64,000 bases of DNA from Salinarimonas sp052380005 (GCA_052380005.1 JBQTCJ010000015.1); one strand, 5' to 3'. Positions 1 through 8,905 are shown, counted from the first letter of the stretch. Translations and numbers: made by a program. Notes: generated from the letters alone by a model not told the origin.

Positions 1-54
1 TGGGGTAGCGGCGTCGGGGGGAGATGCGCCTTGTGCGCGGCCTTGGGGACGTAT

Positions 55-79
55 GGGGTTGGGGGGGACGGGGCGGGGG
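55..79 (+). other. G-rich tract with G-quadruplex potential
   Basis: Four runs of four to seven G separated by 1-2 bases lie just past the urtA stop codon, running into a GGGGGCCCCC palindrome at 75-84. The RNA of the minus-strand operon would be C-rich here, so a quadruplex could only form on the DNA plus strand. It may simply be intercistronic slack; no function can be assigned. Confidence 0.3.
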
Positions 80-114
80 CCCCCGTGGCGGGCGCCGCCG
101 CGGTCAGGCGCGGG

Positions 115-1404
115 TCACGCCCCGCCGCACGAGCCGGTTGCGACGTTGAAGTTGCCGCAGCTCATCGGGGCCTGCCAGTCGGACATCAGGTCCTTCGAGC
201 CCTCGAGATGGTCGGACCAGGCGTCGCCCGGGACGAGGCCGGCGGTCTCCCACACGACGGCGAACTGGCCGTCGTCCTGGATCTCGCCGACGAGGACGGG
301 CTTCGTGATGTGGTGGTTGGGCATCATCGCCGAGATGCCGCCGGTGAGGTTGGGGACCGCGACGCCGACCATGGCGTCGATCACGGCGTCGGCATCGGTC
401 GTGCCGGCCGCTTCCACCGCCTTCACCCACATGTTGAAGCCGATGTAATGGGCCTCCATCGGGTCGTTGGTGACGCGGCTCGTGTCGCCGGTGAAGGCGT
501 GCCAGGCCTCGATGAAGGCGCGGTTCTCCGGAGTGTCGACGGACATGAAGTAGTTCCACGCCGCGAGGTGGCCGACGAGCGGGCCGGTGTCGATGCCGGC
601 GAGCTCCTCCTCGCCCACCGAGAAGGCGACGACGGGGATGTCGGTCGCCGCCACGCCCTGGTTGGCGAGCTCGCGGTAGAAGGGCACGTTGGCGTCGCCG
701 TTGATGGTGGAGACCACCGCCGTGCGCTTGCCCTCGCCGCCGAAGCGGCGGATGTCGGAGACGATCGTCTGCCAGTCGGAATGGCCGAAGGGCGTGTAGT
801 TGATCAGGATGTCCTCGGGGGCGACTCCCTTGGCCTGGAGATAGGCCTCGAGGATGCGGTTCGTGGTGCGCGGGTAGACGTAGTCGGTGCCCGCCAGCAC
901 CCAGCGCTCGACGCCCTCGACGTCCATCAGGTAGTCGACCGCCGGGATCGCCTGCTGGTTGGGCGCGGCGCCGGTGTAGAACACGTTGCGCTGGCTCTCC
1001 TCGCCCTCGTACTGGACGGGGTAGAACAGGATCGAGTTGAGCTCCTCGAAGACCGGCAGCACCGACTTGCGCGACACCGAGGTCCAGCAGCCGAACGTCG
1101 CCGCGCAGCCGCCGGTGATCAGCTCGCGCGCCTTCTCGGCGAAGAGCGGCCAGTCGGAGGCGGGGTCGACGACCACCGCCTCGAGCGGGCGCCCGAGCAG
1201 GCCGCCCTTGGCGTTCTGCTGCTCGATGAGCATCAGCATGACGTCCTTCAGCGTCGTCTCGGAGATCGCCATCGTCCCCGAGAGCGAGTGCAGCACGCCC
1301 ACCTTGATCGGCTCGCCCTGGGCGAGCGCGGGCACGCCGCGGAACATGGAGGCGCCGGCGAGCGCCGCGCCGAGGCCGAGCACGTGTCTACGCGTGAAGG
1401 TCAT
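115..1404 (-). CDS. urtA: Urea ABC transporter substrate-binding protein UrtA
   Basis: A 429-residue periplasmic binding protein of the type-1 (Leu/Ile/Val-like) fold, UrtA/FmdD branch, which captures urea or short amides for an ABC importer. The start at 1404 is preceded by a GGGGGA ribosome site and begins with a twin-arginine-like signal (TRRHVLGLG, residues 4-12) cleaved near ALAQG. Typical UrtA blocks follow, such as LHSLSGTMAISE, FYPVQYEGEE and NDPMEAHYIGFNMW. A longer in-frame reading to 1572 lacks homology and would put the signal peptide internally, so I reject it. Partner permeases (urtBC) would lie beyond base 1 on the same strand. A sigma-54 type promoter lies 65 bases upstream, which fits nitrogen control. 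The family call is secure; urea versus other amides is inferred. Confidence 0.93.
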   Translation of the reverse strand: MTFTRRHVLGLGAALAGASMFRGVPALAQGEPIKVGVLHSLSGTMAISETTLKDVMLMLIEQQNAKGGLLGRPLEAVVVDPASDWPLFAEKARELITGGCAATFGCWTSVSRKSVLPVFEELNSILFYPVQYEGEESQRNVFYTGAAPNQQAIPAVDYLMDVEGVERWVLAGTDYVYPRTTNRILEAYLQAKGVAPEDILINYTPFGHSDWQTIVSDIRRFGGEGKRTAVVSTINGDANVPFYRELANQGVAATDIPVVAFSVGEEELAGIDTGPLVGHLAAWNYFMSVDTPENRAFIEAWHAFTGDTSRVTNDPMEAHYIGFNMWVKAVEAAGTTDADAVIDAMVGVAVPNLTGGISAMMPNHHITKPVLVGEIQDDGQFAVVWETAGLVPGDAWSDHLEGSKDLMSDWQAPMSCGNFNVATGSCGGA

Positions 1405-1468
1405 GGAAGCCGTCCCCCTGTCGTTGCATTCTAGCGCCGCCCCCCGCGGCGCCTCACCCGCGCCGCGG

Positions 1469-1484
1469 TGCAAGAGGGAGGCCA
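1469..1484 (-). promoter_or_regulatory. Sigma-54 (RpoN) promoter of urtA
   Basis: Read on the minus strand, TGGC (1484-1481) and TTGCA (1473-1469) give the invariant GG-N10-GC spacing of RpoN promoters (consensus TGGCAC-N5-TTGCA); only the inner AC is replaced by CT. A transcript would start near 1458, leaving a leader of about 54 bases. Urea uptake under NtrC/RpoN control is well known, so position and biology agree. Confidence 0.6.
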
Positions 1485-1549
1485 GGGCGAATCGCTCCGG
1501 GTTTCCCCTAGGGTCGCCGCTGAATCGGGCAGGTTCGCCGTCGACGGTT

Positions 1550-1564
1550 GCGCACCGGGTGCGC
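1550..1564. promoter_or_regulatory. GCGCACC-G-GGTGCGC palindrome, possible enhancer site
   Basis: A perfect 7-base inverted repeat about 70-80 bases upstream of the sigma-54 element, at a distance usual for an activator such as NtrC. The arms resemble the GCAC/GTGC ends of NtrC sites but the spacing is shorter than the E. coli consensus, so the identity of the binding protein is open. Confidence 0.35.
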
Positions 1565-1693
1565 TGTTGCACAGCGAAGCGGCGGCGGGCCGGAGGGAGT
1601 GGAGGAGATCGCCGCGCTCACGACAAGGTGTCTTCCGGGCGTCCCCCTCGCCCGCCAGGATGAGCGCGCCGAAGGACGCGCTCGGAGCAGCCC

Positions 1694-2314
1694 ATGACCG
1701 CCGACAACCCCGAGACCGACACCGCGCGGGACGACCCGCTGACCATCCTCGTGCTCTACGGCTCGGTGCGCAGCGCGCGCCGCGGCATCGGCCTCGCGCG
1801 GCTCCTCGTGCGCGCCGTCGAGGCGCGGGGCCAGCGTGCGCTCCTCGCCGACGCCGCCGAGATCCCGCTGCCGTTCCTCGACCGGATGTACAAGGAGTTC
1901 GCGCCGGGCGAGGCGCCCGAGCCGATGGAGCGGCTCGCCGGCATGATCCGCGCGAGCGACGCCGTCGTCGTGGTCTCGGGCGAGTACAATCACGGCATCC
2001 CGCCGGCCCTGAAGAACATGCTCGACCACTATCTCGAGGAATGGTTCTTCAAGCCCGCCGGCATCGCCTGCTATTCCGCCGGGCGCTACGGCGGCGTGCG
2101 CGCGGCGATGCAGCTGCGCATGACGCTCGCCGAGCTCGGCATGCCGACGATCTCCACGCTGCTGCCGGTACCGCAGGTCCAGGACGCGGTCTCGCTCGAG
2201 GGCGAGGATCGCACGCCGTTCCTGGCCAAGGCGCTCGCCAAGTTCCTCGGCGATCTCGAGTTCTGGGCGCTCGCCGCGCGGGCGCGCAAGCGGGAGGCCG
2301 GGACGCCGTTCTAG
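1694..2314 (+). CDS. NADPH-dependent FMN reductase family protein
   Basis: A 206-residue flavodoxin-like protein of the NADPH-dependent FMN reductase family (ArsH/ChrR/SsuE relatives), which reduces FMN or quinones in the cytosol. The phosphate-binding loop GSVRSARRG lies at about residues 23-31. The family signature SGEYNHGIPPALKNML (95-110) forms the flavin contact and dimer region. The start has GGAG upstream (tcggagcagccc). The gene is monocistronic and divergent from urtA, with about 290 bases of shared promoter region. The substrate cannot be told from sequence. Confidence 0.85.
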   Translation: MTADNPETDTARDDPLTILVLYGSVRSARRGIGLARLLVRAVEARGQRALLADAAEIPLPFLDRMYKEFAPGEAPEPMERLAGMIRASDAVVVVSGEYNHGIPPALKNMLDHYLEEWFFKPAGIACYSAGRYGGVRAAMQLRMTLAELGMPTISTLLPVPQVQDAVSLEGEDRTPFLAKALAKFLGDLEFWALAARARKREAGTPF

Positions 2315-2324
2315 CGCGGGACCC

Positions 2325-3500
2325 TCACGCGAGCCGCGTGCGCGCGATCCGGTCGAGCAGGCTCGCGCCCACCGGCAGGACCGCGTCGTCGAAGACGTAG
2401 CCGGGATTGTGCAGCGGCACGTCGCCACCGTGGCCGACCCAGAGATAGGCGCCCGGCACGGCCCGCAGCATGTCGGCGAAGTCCTCGCTCGCGACGCTCG
2501 GCGGGTAGGCGGCGTCGACGCCAGCCTCGCCCACGACGTCCCGCGCCGCCGCCGCCGCGGCCTCGACGGCTTCGGTATCGTTCTCGAGCACCGTGAAGAC
2601 GTCGCGGATCGAGACCTCGATCTCCGCCGCATAGGCCTGCGCCAGCCCCCGCGCCAACGCCTCCAGCCGCTCGACCAGGACGGTGCGCGTTCCGTCCGAG
2701 AAGTAGCGCAGGGTCCCTGCGAGCCGGGCCTCGTCGGGGATGACGTTGTAGGCTGCGCCCGCCGCGATCCGCGTGATCGAGAGAACCGCCGGCTGGAGCG
2801 GGTCGACGTCGCGGGCGACGACGCTCTGGGAGGCCTGGGCGAGGGCGGTGGCGACGAGGACGGGATCGCGCGTGTGGTGCGGTATCGCCGCGTGCCCGCC
2901 GCGCCCGCGCACGAGGATGTCGAAGAAGCTCGCCCCGGCCATGCCGGCCCCCGGCGTGATGCCGACCGACCCGAGCGGCAGGGCGGGGGCGTTGTGGAGG
3001 GCGTAGACCTCGTCGCAGGGGAAGCGTGCGAACAGGCCGTCCGCGAGCATCGCGCGCGCCCCGCCGAGCCCCTCCTCGGCGGGCTGGAAGATCAGCACGA
3101 CGGTGCCCGCGAAGTCGCGGTCCTGCGCCAGCGCACGCGCGGCGCCGAGCAGCATCGTCGTGTGCCCGTCGTGGCCGCAGCCGTGGAACAGGCCCGGCCG
3201 CGTCGAGCGCCAGGGCAGGTTCGTCGCCTCCTCCATCGGCAGCGCGTCCATGTCGGCGCGCAGCCCGATGCTGCGCGTCCCCGGCCGCGCGCCGCGCACG
3301 ACGCCGACGACGCCGGTGCCGCCGACGCCCTCGTGCACCTCGTCGACGCCCCACTCGCGCAGCAGCGCGGCGACGCGCCCGGCGGTCCGGGTCTCCTCGA
3401 AGCCGAGTTCCGGGTGCGCGTGGAAGTCCCGCCTGATCGCGGTGAGCGCATCGGCGAAGCCCGCGATTGCGGGCGGGATCGTCGGGGTCGCGGTGCTCAC
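2325..3500 (-). CDS. M20 family amidohydrolase (hippurate hydrolase-like)
   Basis: A 391-residue metal-dependent amidohydrolase of the M20D group, which cleaves N-acyl amino acids or similar amides. Metal ligands are visible: HGCGHDGH (C108, H110), the QPAEEG glutamate pair (142-143) and YALHN (H169). A SEDF motif lies near the end. Translation most likely starts at the GTG at 3500, which overlaps the upstream stop in a GTGA, so it is coupled to the M81 gene. The far longer open frame reaching 5165 is a shadow of that gene. The context of an M81 peptidase, an amidase and a peptide importer suggests intracellular trimming of an imported amide or peptide. Confidence 0.88.
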   Translation of the reverse strand: MSTATPTIPPAIAGFADALTAIRRDFHAHPELGFEETRTAGRVAALLREWGVDEVHEGVGGTGVVGVVRGARPGTRSIGLRADMDALPMEEATNLPWRSTRPGLFHGCGHDGHTTMLLGAARALAQDRDFAGTVVLIFQPAEEGLGGARAMLADGLFARFPCDEVYALHNAPALPLGSVGITPGAGMAGASFFDILVRGRGGHAAIPHHTRDPVLVATALAQASQSVVARDVDPLQPAVLSITRIAAGAAYNVIPDEARLAGTLRYFSDGTRTVLVERLEALARGLAQAYAAEIEVSIRDVFTVLENDTEAVEAAAAAARDVVGEAGVDAAYPPSVASEDFADMLRAVPGAYLWVGHGGDVPLHNPGYVFDDAVLPVGASLLDRIARTRLA

Positions 3501-5050
3501 GGGGCGTCTCCTGTGGACGGGGGCGCGAACACGGGCCCGTTCGGCGCGAGCCGCAGGCCCGGGCGCAGCCGGGTGAAGGGGAGGTCGGCGGGGCTCACCG
3601 GCATCGGGCCGGGCGCGGCGGCGACGAGGATCGCGCGCGCGATCGGCGCGAAGTCGGCGCGGAAGTGCACGGAGCTCTTCACGCAGACGATGTCCGCCTC
3701 CTCCGGCGCGATGCCGACATAGCGGAACATCGCCCGGTCGGCGGCCTGCGCCTTGTGCGAGGCGACGACGACGCGCACGCCGCCGATGCGCAGCGCCGCG
3801 CTCGGGCCGAGCCGCATCGTGGTGCCGCCGTAGTACGGGCCGTCGGCGACGAAGACGCCGTCGGAGAGGCGCTCGACGATCGCCTCCGCCGTGAAGGGCC
3901 GATCGCCCGGGAGCCCGCTGCCGGGGAGCGAGAGGCTCATCCGCGCGCCTTCGCCCGCCGCGTGGGCCGCTGCCGCCGCCGCGGGATCGACCATCACGCC
4001 GATCGCCGCGCTCGGGACGCCCGCGGCGACGAGCGCGTGCAGCAGGCCCGTCGTGTCGGCGTCGCCGCCCGCGCCCGGATTGTCCTGCGTGTCGGCGATC
4101 ACCACCGGCCCGCCGCGCTCCGCGACGATGGCGCGGGCCCGCGCCACGGCGGCGTCCGGCGCGAGCGCCTCGCCGGCGAAGGCGTCCTCGGCGGCGAGGA
4201 ACGCGGTCTCCAGCGCTCGCGCAGCCGCCTCGGCGGTCGCGGCATCGGTCGCGTAGGCGAGGATGCTCGGGCCGCAATCGGGAATGTCGGCGGCGGGAAA
4301 GCCCATCATCAGCGACAGCGCCGCCACGGCGGGATCGGCCTCGAGCGCCTCGAGCCCCGCATAGAGCGTGCGTGCCGGCTCGACGAGCGAGCATTGCCAG
4401 GGCACCGGCACCAGGAAGGGGAGGGGGCGGAAGACGCGCGCCAGCCGCTCGCCCGCCATCAGCCGCGCGAGGAGGGCCGCCGCGCGCTCGCCCGTCCGCG
4501 CCATGTCGACATGGGGATAGGTGCGGTAGGCCACGAGCGCGTCCGCCGTCTCGACGAGGCGTGGGCCGATGTTGCCGTGCAGGTCGAGGCTCGCGACGAT
4601 CGGCACGTCCGGGCCGACGAGGGCGCGCACCCGCGCGACGATCTCGCCCTCGCCGTCGTCGAGATGCTCGGCGACCATGGCGCCGTGGAGGTCGAGCAGC
4701 ACGCCGTCGAGGGGGGCCGCCGCCAGCGCGTCCGAGATGCGGGCGCGCAGGCGCTCGGCGATCGCCTCGTAGGCGTCCCGCGTGACGTGGGCCGACGGGC
4801 TCGCCGCCGCCCACAGCGTCGACACGATCTCCCAGCCGGCCGCTTCCGCAGCGGCGATCGCCCCGGCCATGCCGACGTTGACGCCGCGCGTCGCCGCGAT
4901 CGCGTCCGCCCCCTCCGTCAGGGGCGGCCATCCGCCGCCGTGGCGGAAGGCGTCGAGATCCGCCTTCGTCGCCGCGAACGTGTTCGTCTCGTGCATGAAG
5001 CCGCCGATGACGACACGCTTCGCTCCGGATCCAGAGGCGACCCCGGTCAT
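3497..5050 (-). CDS. M81 family metallopeptidase (microcystinase C / MlrC-like)
   Basis: A 517-residue member of the DUF1485/MlrC family, the group named after the last enzyme of microcystin breakdown but widespread next to peptide transporters. Characteristic blocks are GGFMHETNTF near the N-terminus, LDLHGAMV, LDLHGNI, the TYPHVDM segment and DTQDNPGAGGDADTTG. The start at 5050 has AAGGAG nine bases upstream; the 23-residue upstream extension is not family-like. It forms an operon with the M20 amidohydrolase (four-base overlap) and is divergent from the amidase-transporter operon. The real substrate is unknown; microcystin itself is unlikely. Confidence 0.88.
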   Translation of the reverse strand: MTGVASGSGAKRVVIGGFMHETNTFAATKADLDAFRHGGGWPPLTEGADAIAATRGVNVGMAGAIAAAEAAGWEIVSTLWAAASPSAHVTRDAYEAIAERLRARISDALAAAPLDGVLLDLHGAMVAEHLDDGEGEIVARVRALVGPDVPIVASLDLHGNIGPRLVETADALVAYRTYPHVDMARTGERAAALLARLMAGERLARVFRPLPFLVPVPWQCSLVEPARTLYAGLEALEADPAVAALSLMMGFPAADIPDCGPSILAYATDAATAEAAARALETAFLAAEDAFAGEALAPDAAVARARAIVAERGGPVVIADTQDNPGAGGDADTTGLLHALVAAGVPSAAIGVMVDPAAAAAAHAAGEGARMSLSLPGSGLPGDRPFTAEAIVERLSDGVFVADGPYYGGTTMRLGPSAALRIGGVRVVVASHKAQAADRAMFRYVGIAPEEADIVCVKSSVHFRADFAPIARAILVAAAPGPMPVSPADLPFTRLRPGLRLAPNGPVFAPPSTGDAP

Positions 5051-5148
5051 CGGCGCGGTACTCCTTCGTGCGTGGCGGATCGCTTCCTCTGAGGCAGGGT
5101 AGCGTCGCCGCACCGGCACGTCGATGCCATGGGGTCTGCGCGTGCGCC

Positions 5149-5174
5149 AATACGCATTCGGTCATGCGCGTATT
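5149..5174. promoter_or_regulatory. Inverted repeat in the divergent M81/amidase promoter region
   Basis: AATACGC (5149-5155) and GCGTATT (5168-5174) form a perfect 7-base inverted repeat around a 12-base centre that itself contains CAT and ATG half-sites. It sits between two divergent operons of the same apparent pathway, the usual place for a shared operator. No regulator gene is adjacent. Confidence 0.4.
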
Positions 5175-5237
5175 TCGCCGCGCACCCGGCTCGGTCTAGC
5201 CTAGGCTCGCGTGACCGACCGGGCGGAGGGCACCGCG

Positions 5238-6674
5238 ATGGCCGACATCCACGAGATGACCGCAGCCGAGCTGACGGCGGCCTATGCCGCGGGACGCTGC
5301 TCGCCGGTGGAGGTCGCCGAGGCGGTCATCGCCCGGCGCGACCGCTTCGAGGGGGCGATCAACGCTTTCGTCCGGGTCGACGACGACGCCGCGATGGAGG
5401 CGGCCCGCGCGTCCGAGGCACGCTGGCGTGCCGGCGTGCCGCTGGGCCCCGCCGACGGCGTCCCCGCCACGATGAAGGGCAACGTCGCCGTCGCCAGATG
5501 GGAAATGCGGCGCGGCTCGCGGGCGCTGCCACCGACCACGCCCGACTTCGACGCGCCGGCGACGCGTCGCCTGAAGGAGGCCGGCGCCGTCCTCGTCGGC
5601 TACACGAGCCTGCCCGAGCTCGGCTGGAAGGGGATGGGCGACAGCCCCGCTCACGGCGTCACGCGAAATCCCTGGGACGTCGCACGCACCTCCGGCGGCT
5701 CGTCGGCCGGTGCGGCGGCGGCGGCGGCGCTCGGCATCGGCGTGCTGCACGTCGGGACGGACGGGCTCGGCTCCGTGCGCATCCCCTGCGCCTTCTGCGG
5801 GCTCGCCGGCCTCAAGCCGACGTCGGGACGCATCCCCGCCTTTCCCGCCTCCGCGATGGGCGTGCTCGCGATCCTCGGGCCGATGGCGCGCACGGTCGCC
5901 GACGTCGCGCTGCTCCTCGAGCTGATGGCGATCCCGGATACGCGCGACACGCTCGCCTCCGCCGAGGCGCCGCCGGCGGCGCGCGCGCTGCTCGGGCGCT
6001 CGCTCGCCGGGCTCACGGCCGCGTTCAGCCCCGATCTCGGCTACGCGAAGTTCGTGGACGCGGACGTCGAGGCCGCCTGCCGGGCCGCGCTCGCGCCGCT
6101 GGCCGCCGCCGGCGTGCGCGTGAGCGAGGGCGATCCGGGCATCGAGGACGTGCTCGACGTCTGCAACGTCTTCTGGCTCGCCGGTTCTGCGAGCCTGTGG
6201 GCGAAGATGCCGCCGGACCGCCGCCACCTGTGCGATCCCGGCTTCGCCGCCTCGGCGCAGGCCGGCGAGCGGCTGCCGGCGTCGGCCTACGTCGACGCGC
6301 TCGCGGCGCGCCAGGTCTTCGCCGAGCGCATGCGCCGCTACCACGACGAGGTCGACCTCCTGATCACGCCGACGATGCCCATCGGCGCGCCGACCGTCGA
6401 CGGCCGCCCCACCGGCCCCGGCGTGCCGGAGCGCTTCGAAGGGCCGTGGAGCGACTGGTCGCCCTTCACCTACCCGTTCAACCTCTCCGGCCAGCCCGCC
6501 GCGACCGTGCCCGTCGGGCTCACGCGCGAGGGCCTGCCGATCGGCCTCCAGATCGTCGCGCGCCGCGGCGAGGACGCGCTCGTCCTCGCGGCCGCCGCCG
6601 TGGTGGAGGCCGCAGTGAATTTCCCCGCGCTCGATGCGCCGCGGGGGAGTGTCGATGGCGTGCAGCTTGCATGA
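5238..6674 (+). CDS. Amidase (amidase signature family)
   Basis: A 478-residue amidase signature enzyme hydrolysing amides to acid and ammonia. The Ser-cisSer-Lys triad is readable: K80 in ATMKGN, cis-Ser155 in TSGGSSAG, and the nucleophile S179 in GTDGLGSVRIP. The start at 5238 has GGAGG eight bases upstream; a GTG at 5211 would add nine residues without a better site. It is the first gene of the operon that continues with the peptide-type transporter, so it probably hydrolyses the imported compound. One oddity is GLGS in place of the usual GGGS at the nucleophile loop. Confidence 0.9.
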   Translation: MADIHEMTAAELTAAYAAGRCSPVEVAEAVIARRDRFEGAINAFVRVDDDAAMEAARASEARWRAGVPLGPADGVPATMKGNVAVARWEMRRGSRALPPTTPDFDAPATRRLKEAGAVLVGYTSLPELGWKGMGDSPAHGVTRNPWDVARTSGGSSAGAAAAAALGIGVLHVGTDGLGSVRIPCAFCGLAGLKPTSGRIPAFPASAMGVLAILGPMARTVADVALLLELMAIPDTRDTLASAEAPPAARALLGRSLAGLTAAFSPDLGYAKFVDADVEAACRAALAPLAAAGVRVSEGDPGIEDVLDVCNVFWLAGSASLWAKMPPDRRHLCDPGFAASAQAGERLPASAYVDALAARQVFAERMRRYHDEVDLLITPTMPIGAPTVDGRPTGPGVPERFEGPWSDWSPFTYPFNLSGQPAATVPVGLTREGLPIGLQIVARRGEDALVLAAAAVVEAAVNFPALDAPRGSVDGVQLA

Positions 6675-6780
6675 CCATCGTCATCGGATGGGCGATCGGC
6701 GCGCTGGGGAGGACATCGCGCAAGTCTCCGATCCGTCTGCGGCTCGTCCGCACACGAACGAACGAAGAGGGGAACCGACG

Positions 6781-8385
6781 ATGACCTTCAAGCTGACCAG
6801 GCGCGATCTGCTCGCGGGTGCCGCCGCGACGGCGGGCATGACTGCCTTACCCTTCGGCATGGGGCGCGCGCGGGCCGCGCCGAGCGGGATCCTCAAGGTG
6901 ATCCCGCACGCCTCGCTGACGATCCTCGATCCGGTGGCGACGACGGGCTACATCGTCCGGAACCACGGCTACCTGATCTACGACACGCTCTTCGCCCAGG
7001 ACGCGAACCTCGAGGTGAAGCCGCAGATGGCGAGCGGCGTCGAGGTCTCCGCCGACAACCTGACCTACCGCATCTCGCTGCGCGACGGCCTCGCCTGGCA
7101 CGACGGCAGCCCCGTCACCGCGGAGGACTGCGCGCTCTCGCTGATCCGCTGGGGTCAGGTCGACGGCATGGGCCGGCGGCTGTTCTCCTACATGGAGAGC
7201 TGCACGCACGACGGCACCGACACGATCGTGCTGAAGCTCTCGCGTCCCTACGGCCTGGTGCTGCAGTCGATCGGCAAGCTCTCGACGAACGTACCGTTCA
7301 TGATGCCCAAGCGCTTCGCCGAGAAGCCGACCTCCGAGCGCCTGACGGCGGAGGAGCAGGTGGGCTCCGGGCCGTTCCGCTTCGTGGCGAGCGAGTTCCG
7401 CCCCGGCGCGCGCGTCGTCTACGAACGCAACCCGGACTACGTGCCGCGCGACGAGCCCGCGTCCAACGCCGCCGGCGGCAAGGTCGTGCATCTCGAAGGC
7501 GTCGAGTGGATCAACTTCCCCGACCCGAACACCCAGCTCAACGCGCTGATGACGGGCGAGGTCGACTACTGGGAGCAGGTGCCCGCCGACCTCGCGCCGA
7601 TCGTCGCCGGCATGCCGGGGGTGAACGTTGCGAACTTCAACCCGCTCGGCAACGTCGGCATGGCGCGCTTCAACAGCCTGGTCGGCGCGAGCGCGAACCC
7701 GGGCGTGCGCAAGGCGATCGTGCGGGCGCTCGACCAGACGGCGCTGCTGCAGGCGGCGGTGGGCTCGCCCGAGTACTTCAAGGAGTGCTACTCGGTCTTC
7801 CCCTGCGAGACGACCTTCGCCAACGACGCGGGTGCCGATCTCATCCGCGAGCCTGATCTCGAGGAGGCCAAGCGGCTCCTCGCCGAGAGCGGCTACGACG
7901 GCGAGCCCTTCGTCGTCCTGGCGACGACGGACATCCCGGTCCAGACCAACTACATCCAGGTCATCGTCGACACGATGCGCCGCATGGGCATGAACGTCGA
8001 CGCCCAGGCGATGGACTGGGCGACGGTGCTCCAGCGCCGCGCGAGCAAGAACCCGGTCGAGGACGGCGGCTGGAACATGTTCGTCACCTGGTGGGAGGGC
8101 GCGGACGTGCTCGACCCCGTGGTGCAGTTCGCCATGTCGGCGGCGGGTGACGGCGCCTGGGTCGGCTGGGCGCAGGACGACGTCATCGAGGGCCTGCGCA
8201 CCGAGTTCGCCGAGGCAGGCTCGATCGACGACCAGAAGGAGATCGCGCGCAAGATCCAGTCGCGCTTCTTCGAGCAGAACTTCCACGCCGTGCTGGGCCA
8301 GTTCTTCACGCCGACCGGCTACCGCGACAACGTCTCGGGCATCCTCGAGGCGCCGCCGTTCTTCTGGAACATCCAGAAGAGCTGA
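6781..8385 (+). CDS. Peptide/nickel-type ABC transporter substrate-binding protein
   Basis: A 534-residue cluster C binding protein (SBP_bac_5, DppA/OppA family) exported by a twin-arginine-like signal (LTRRDLLAGAAATAG, residues 5-19, cleaved near ARAAP). The family core is seen in HDGSPVTAEDC and VGSGPFRF. The start at 6781 follows a GGGGAA site; the longer frame from 6634 overlaps the amidase and has no signal. It is followed by two permeases and a fused ATPase, giving a full importer. A hairpin directly after the stop would favour higher expression of this subunit. The ligand is presumably a small peptide or amide. Confidence 0.9.
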   Translation: MTFKLTRRDLLAGAAATAGMTALPFGMGRARAAPSGILKVIPHASLTILDPVATTGYIVRNHGYLIYDTLFAQDANLEVKPQMASGVEVSADNLTYRISLRDGLAWHDGSPVTAEDCALSLIRWGQVDGMGRRLFSYMESCTHDGTDTIVLKLSRPYGLVLQSIGKLSTNVPFMMPKRFAEKPTSERLTAEEQVGSGPFRFVASEFRPGARVVYERNPDYVPRDEPASNAAGGKVVHLEGVEWINFPDPNTQLNALMTGEVDYWEQVPADLAPIVAGMPGVNVANFNPLGNVGMARFNSLVGASANPGVRKAIVRALDQTALLQAAVGSPEYFKECYSVFPCETTFANDAGADLIREPDLEEAKRLLAESGYDGEPFVVLATTDIPVQTNYIQVIVDTMRRMGMNVDAQAMDWATVLQRRASKNPVEDGGWNMFVTWWEGADVLDPVVQFAMSAAGDGAWVGWAQDDVIEGLRTEFAEAGSIDDQKEIARKIQSRFFEQNFHAVLGQFFTPTGYRDNVSGILEAPPFFWNIQKS

Positions 8386-8392
8386 GGCCATC

Positions 8393-8419
8393 GGCTCCCC
8401 GGCGGCGTGCCGGGGAGCC
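8393..8419 (+). terminator. Strong hairpin after the substrate-binding protein gene
   Basis: A perfect 11-base-pair stem (GGCTCCCCGGC / GCCGGGGAGCC) with a 5-base loop starts seven bases after the stop codon. There is no U-tract, so it is better read as an mRNA-stabilising or attenuating element inside the operon than as a full terminator. Confidence 0.55.
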
Positions 8420-8469
8420 TCCCGTCCGACCCGGCGAGGCACCGATGCGCACGCCCCGGCACGATCCAC

Positions 8470-8665
8470 GCGAGACGCCGAGGATGGCGCTCCCCTCTCC
8501 CGAGAGAGCGTTCTCCCAGAGAGGGGTCGGGGGCGTGGGGCGTCGAGAATGGGCTCGAGGCGGATGCAGGCCTGCAGATCGGTCTCGTCCGCATCGGCGC
8601 ACGTCGCTCTCTGCCCGACGCCCCACACCCCTAGCCCCTCTCCACGAGGGAGAGGGGAACCGCGT
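8470..8665. repeat. Palindromic repeat element, family A, copy 1 (intergenic)
   Basis: The ends are inverted: the left end carries ctcccctctcccgag and ggcgtggggcgt, the right end acgccccacacccc and gagggagagggg. Read as protein it gives the spurious TPHTPSPSPRGRGE-like frames common to such elements. It lies, together with copy 2, in the 553-base gap 8386-8938 of the transporter operon; apart from the hairpin and these repeats I see nothing else in that gap. Confidence 0.75.
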
Positions 8666-8714
8666 CGCGCCCTCCATCGCACTCCGAGATCGCTCGGAGA
8701 CGAGGGCGAGGAAG

Positions 8715-8905
8715 GGCGAGACGCCGATGCCGGCTCTCCCCTCTCCCTCGTGGAGAGGGGCCGGGGGTGTGGGGCGTGCAGGACGTGCGCGCGGTCGATG
8801 CAGCGCTGCAATGGCCTTCCGCCACTCTTGGGAAGCGTGCCGCCTCGCCCGACGCCCCACACCCCTTGCCCCTCTCCACGAGGGAGAGGGGAACCACGTC
8901 GCGCC
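8715..8905. repeat. Palindromic repeat element, family A, copy 2 (intergenic)
   Basis: Second head-to-tail copy, sharing the leader gcgagacgccgatg with copy 1. Its left end (tctcccctctccctcgtgg, then gagggg and ggggtgtggggcgtgc) is nearly identical to the elements captured inside the DNA ligase gene near 42 kb, read on the opposite strand. It ends about 35 bases before the permease start. Confidence 0.75.

Noticed and set aside
1405..1572. N-terminal extension of UrtA to 485 residues
   Set aside because: It lies upstream of a good ribosome site and signal peptide and would contain the sigma-54 promoter.
2325..5165. A 946-codon open frame spanning M20 and M81 genes
   Set aside because: Only the part below 3500 has homology; the rest is an out-of-frame shadow of the M81 gene, kept open by high GC.
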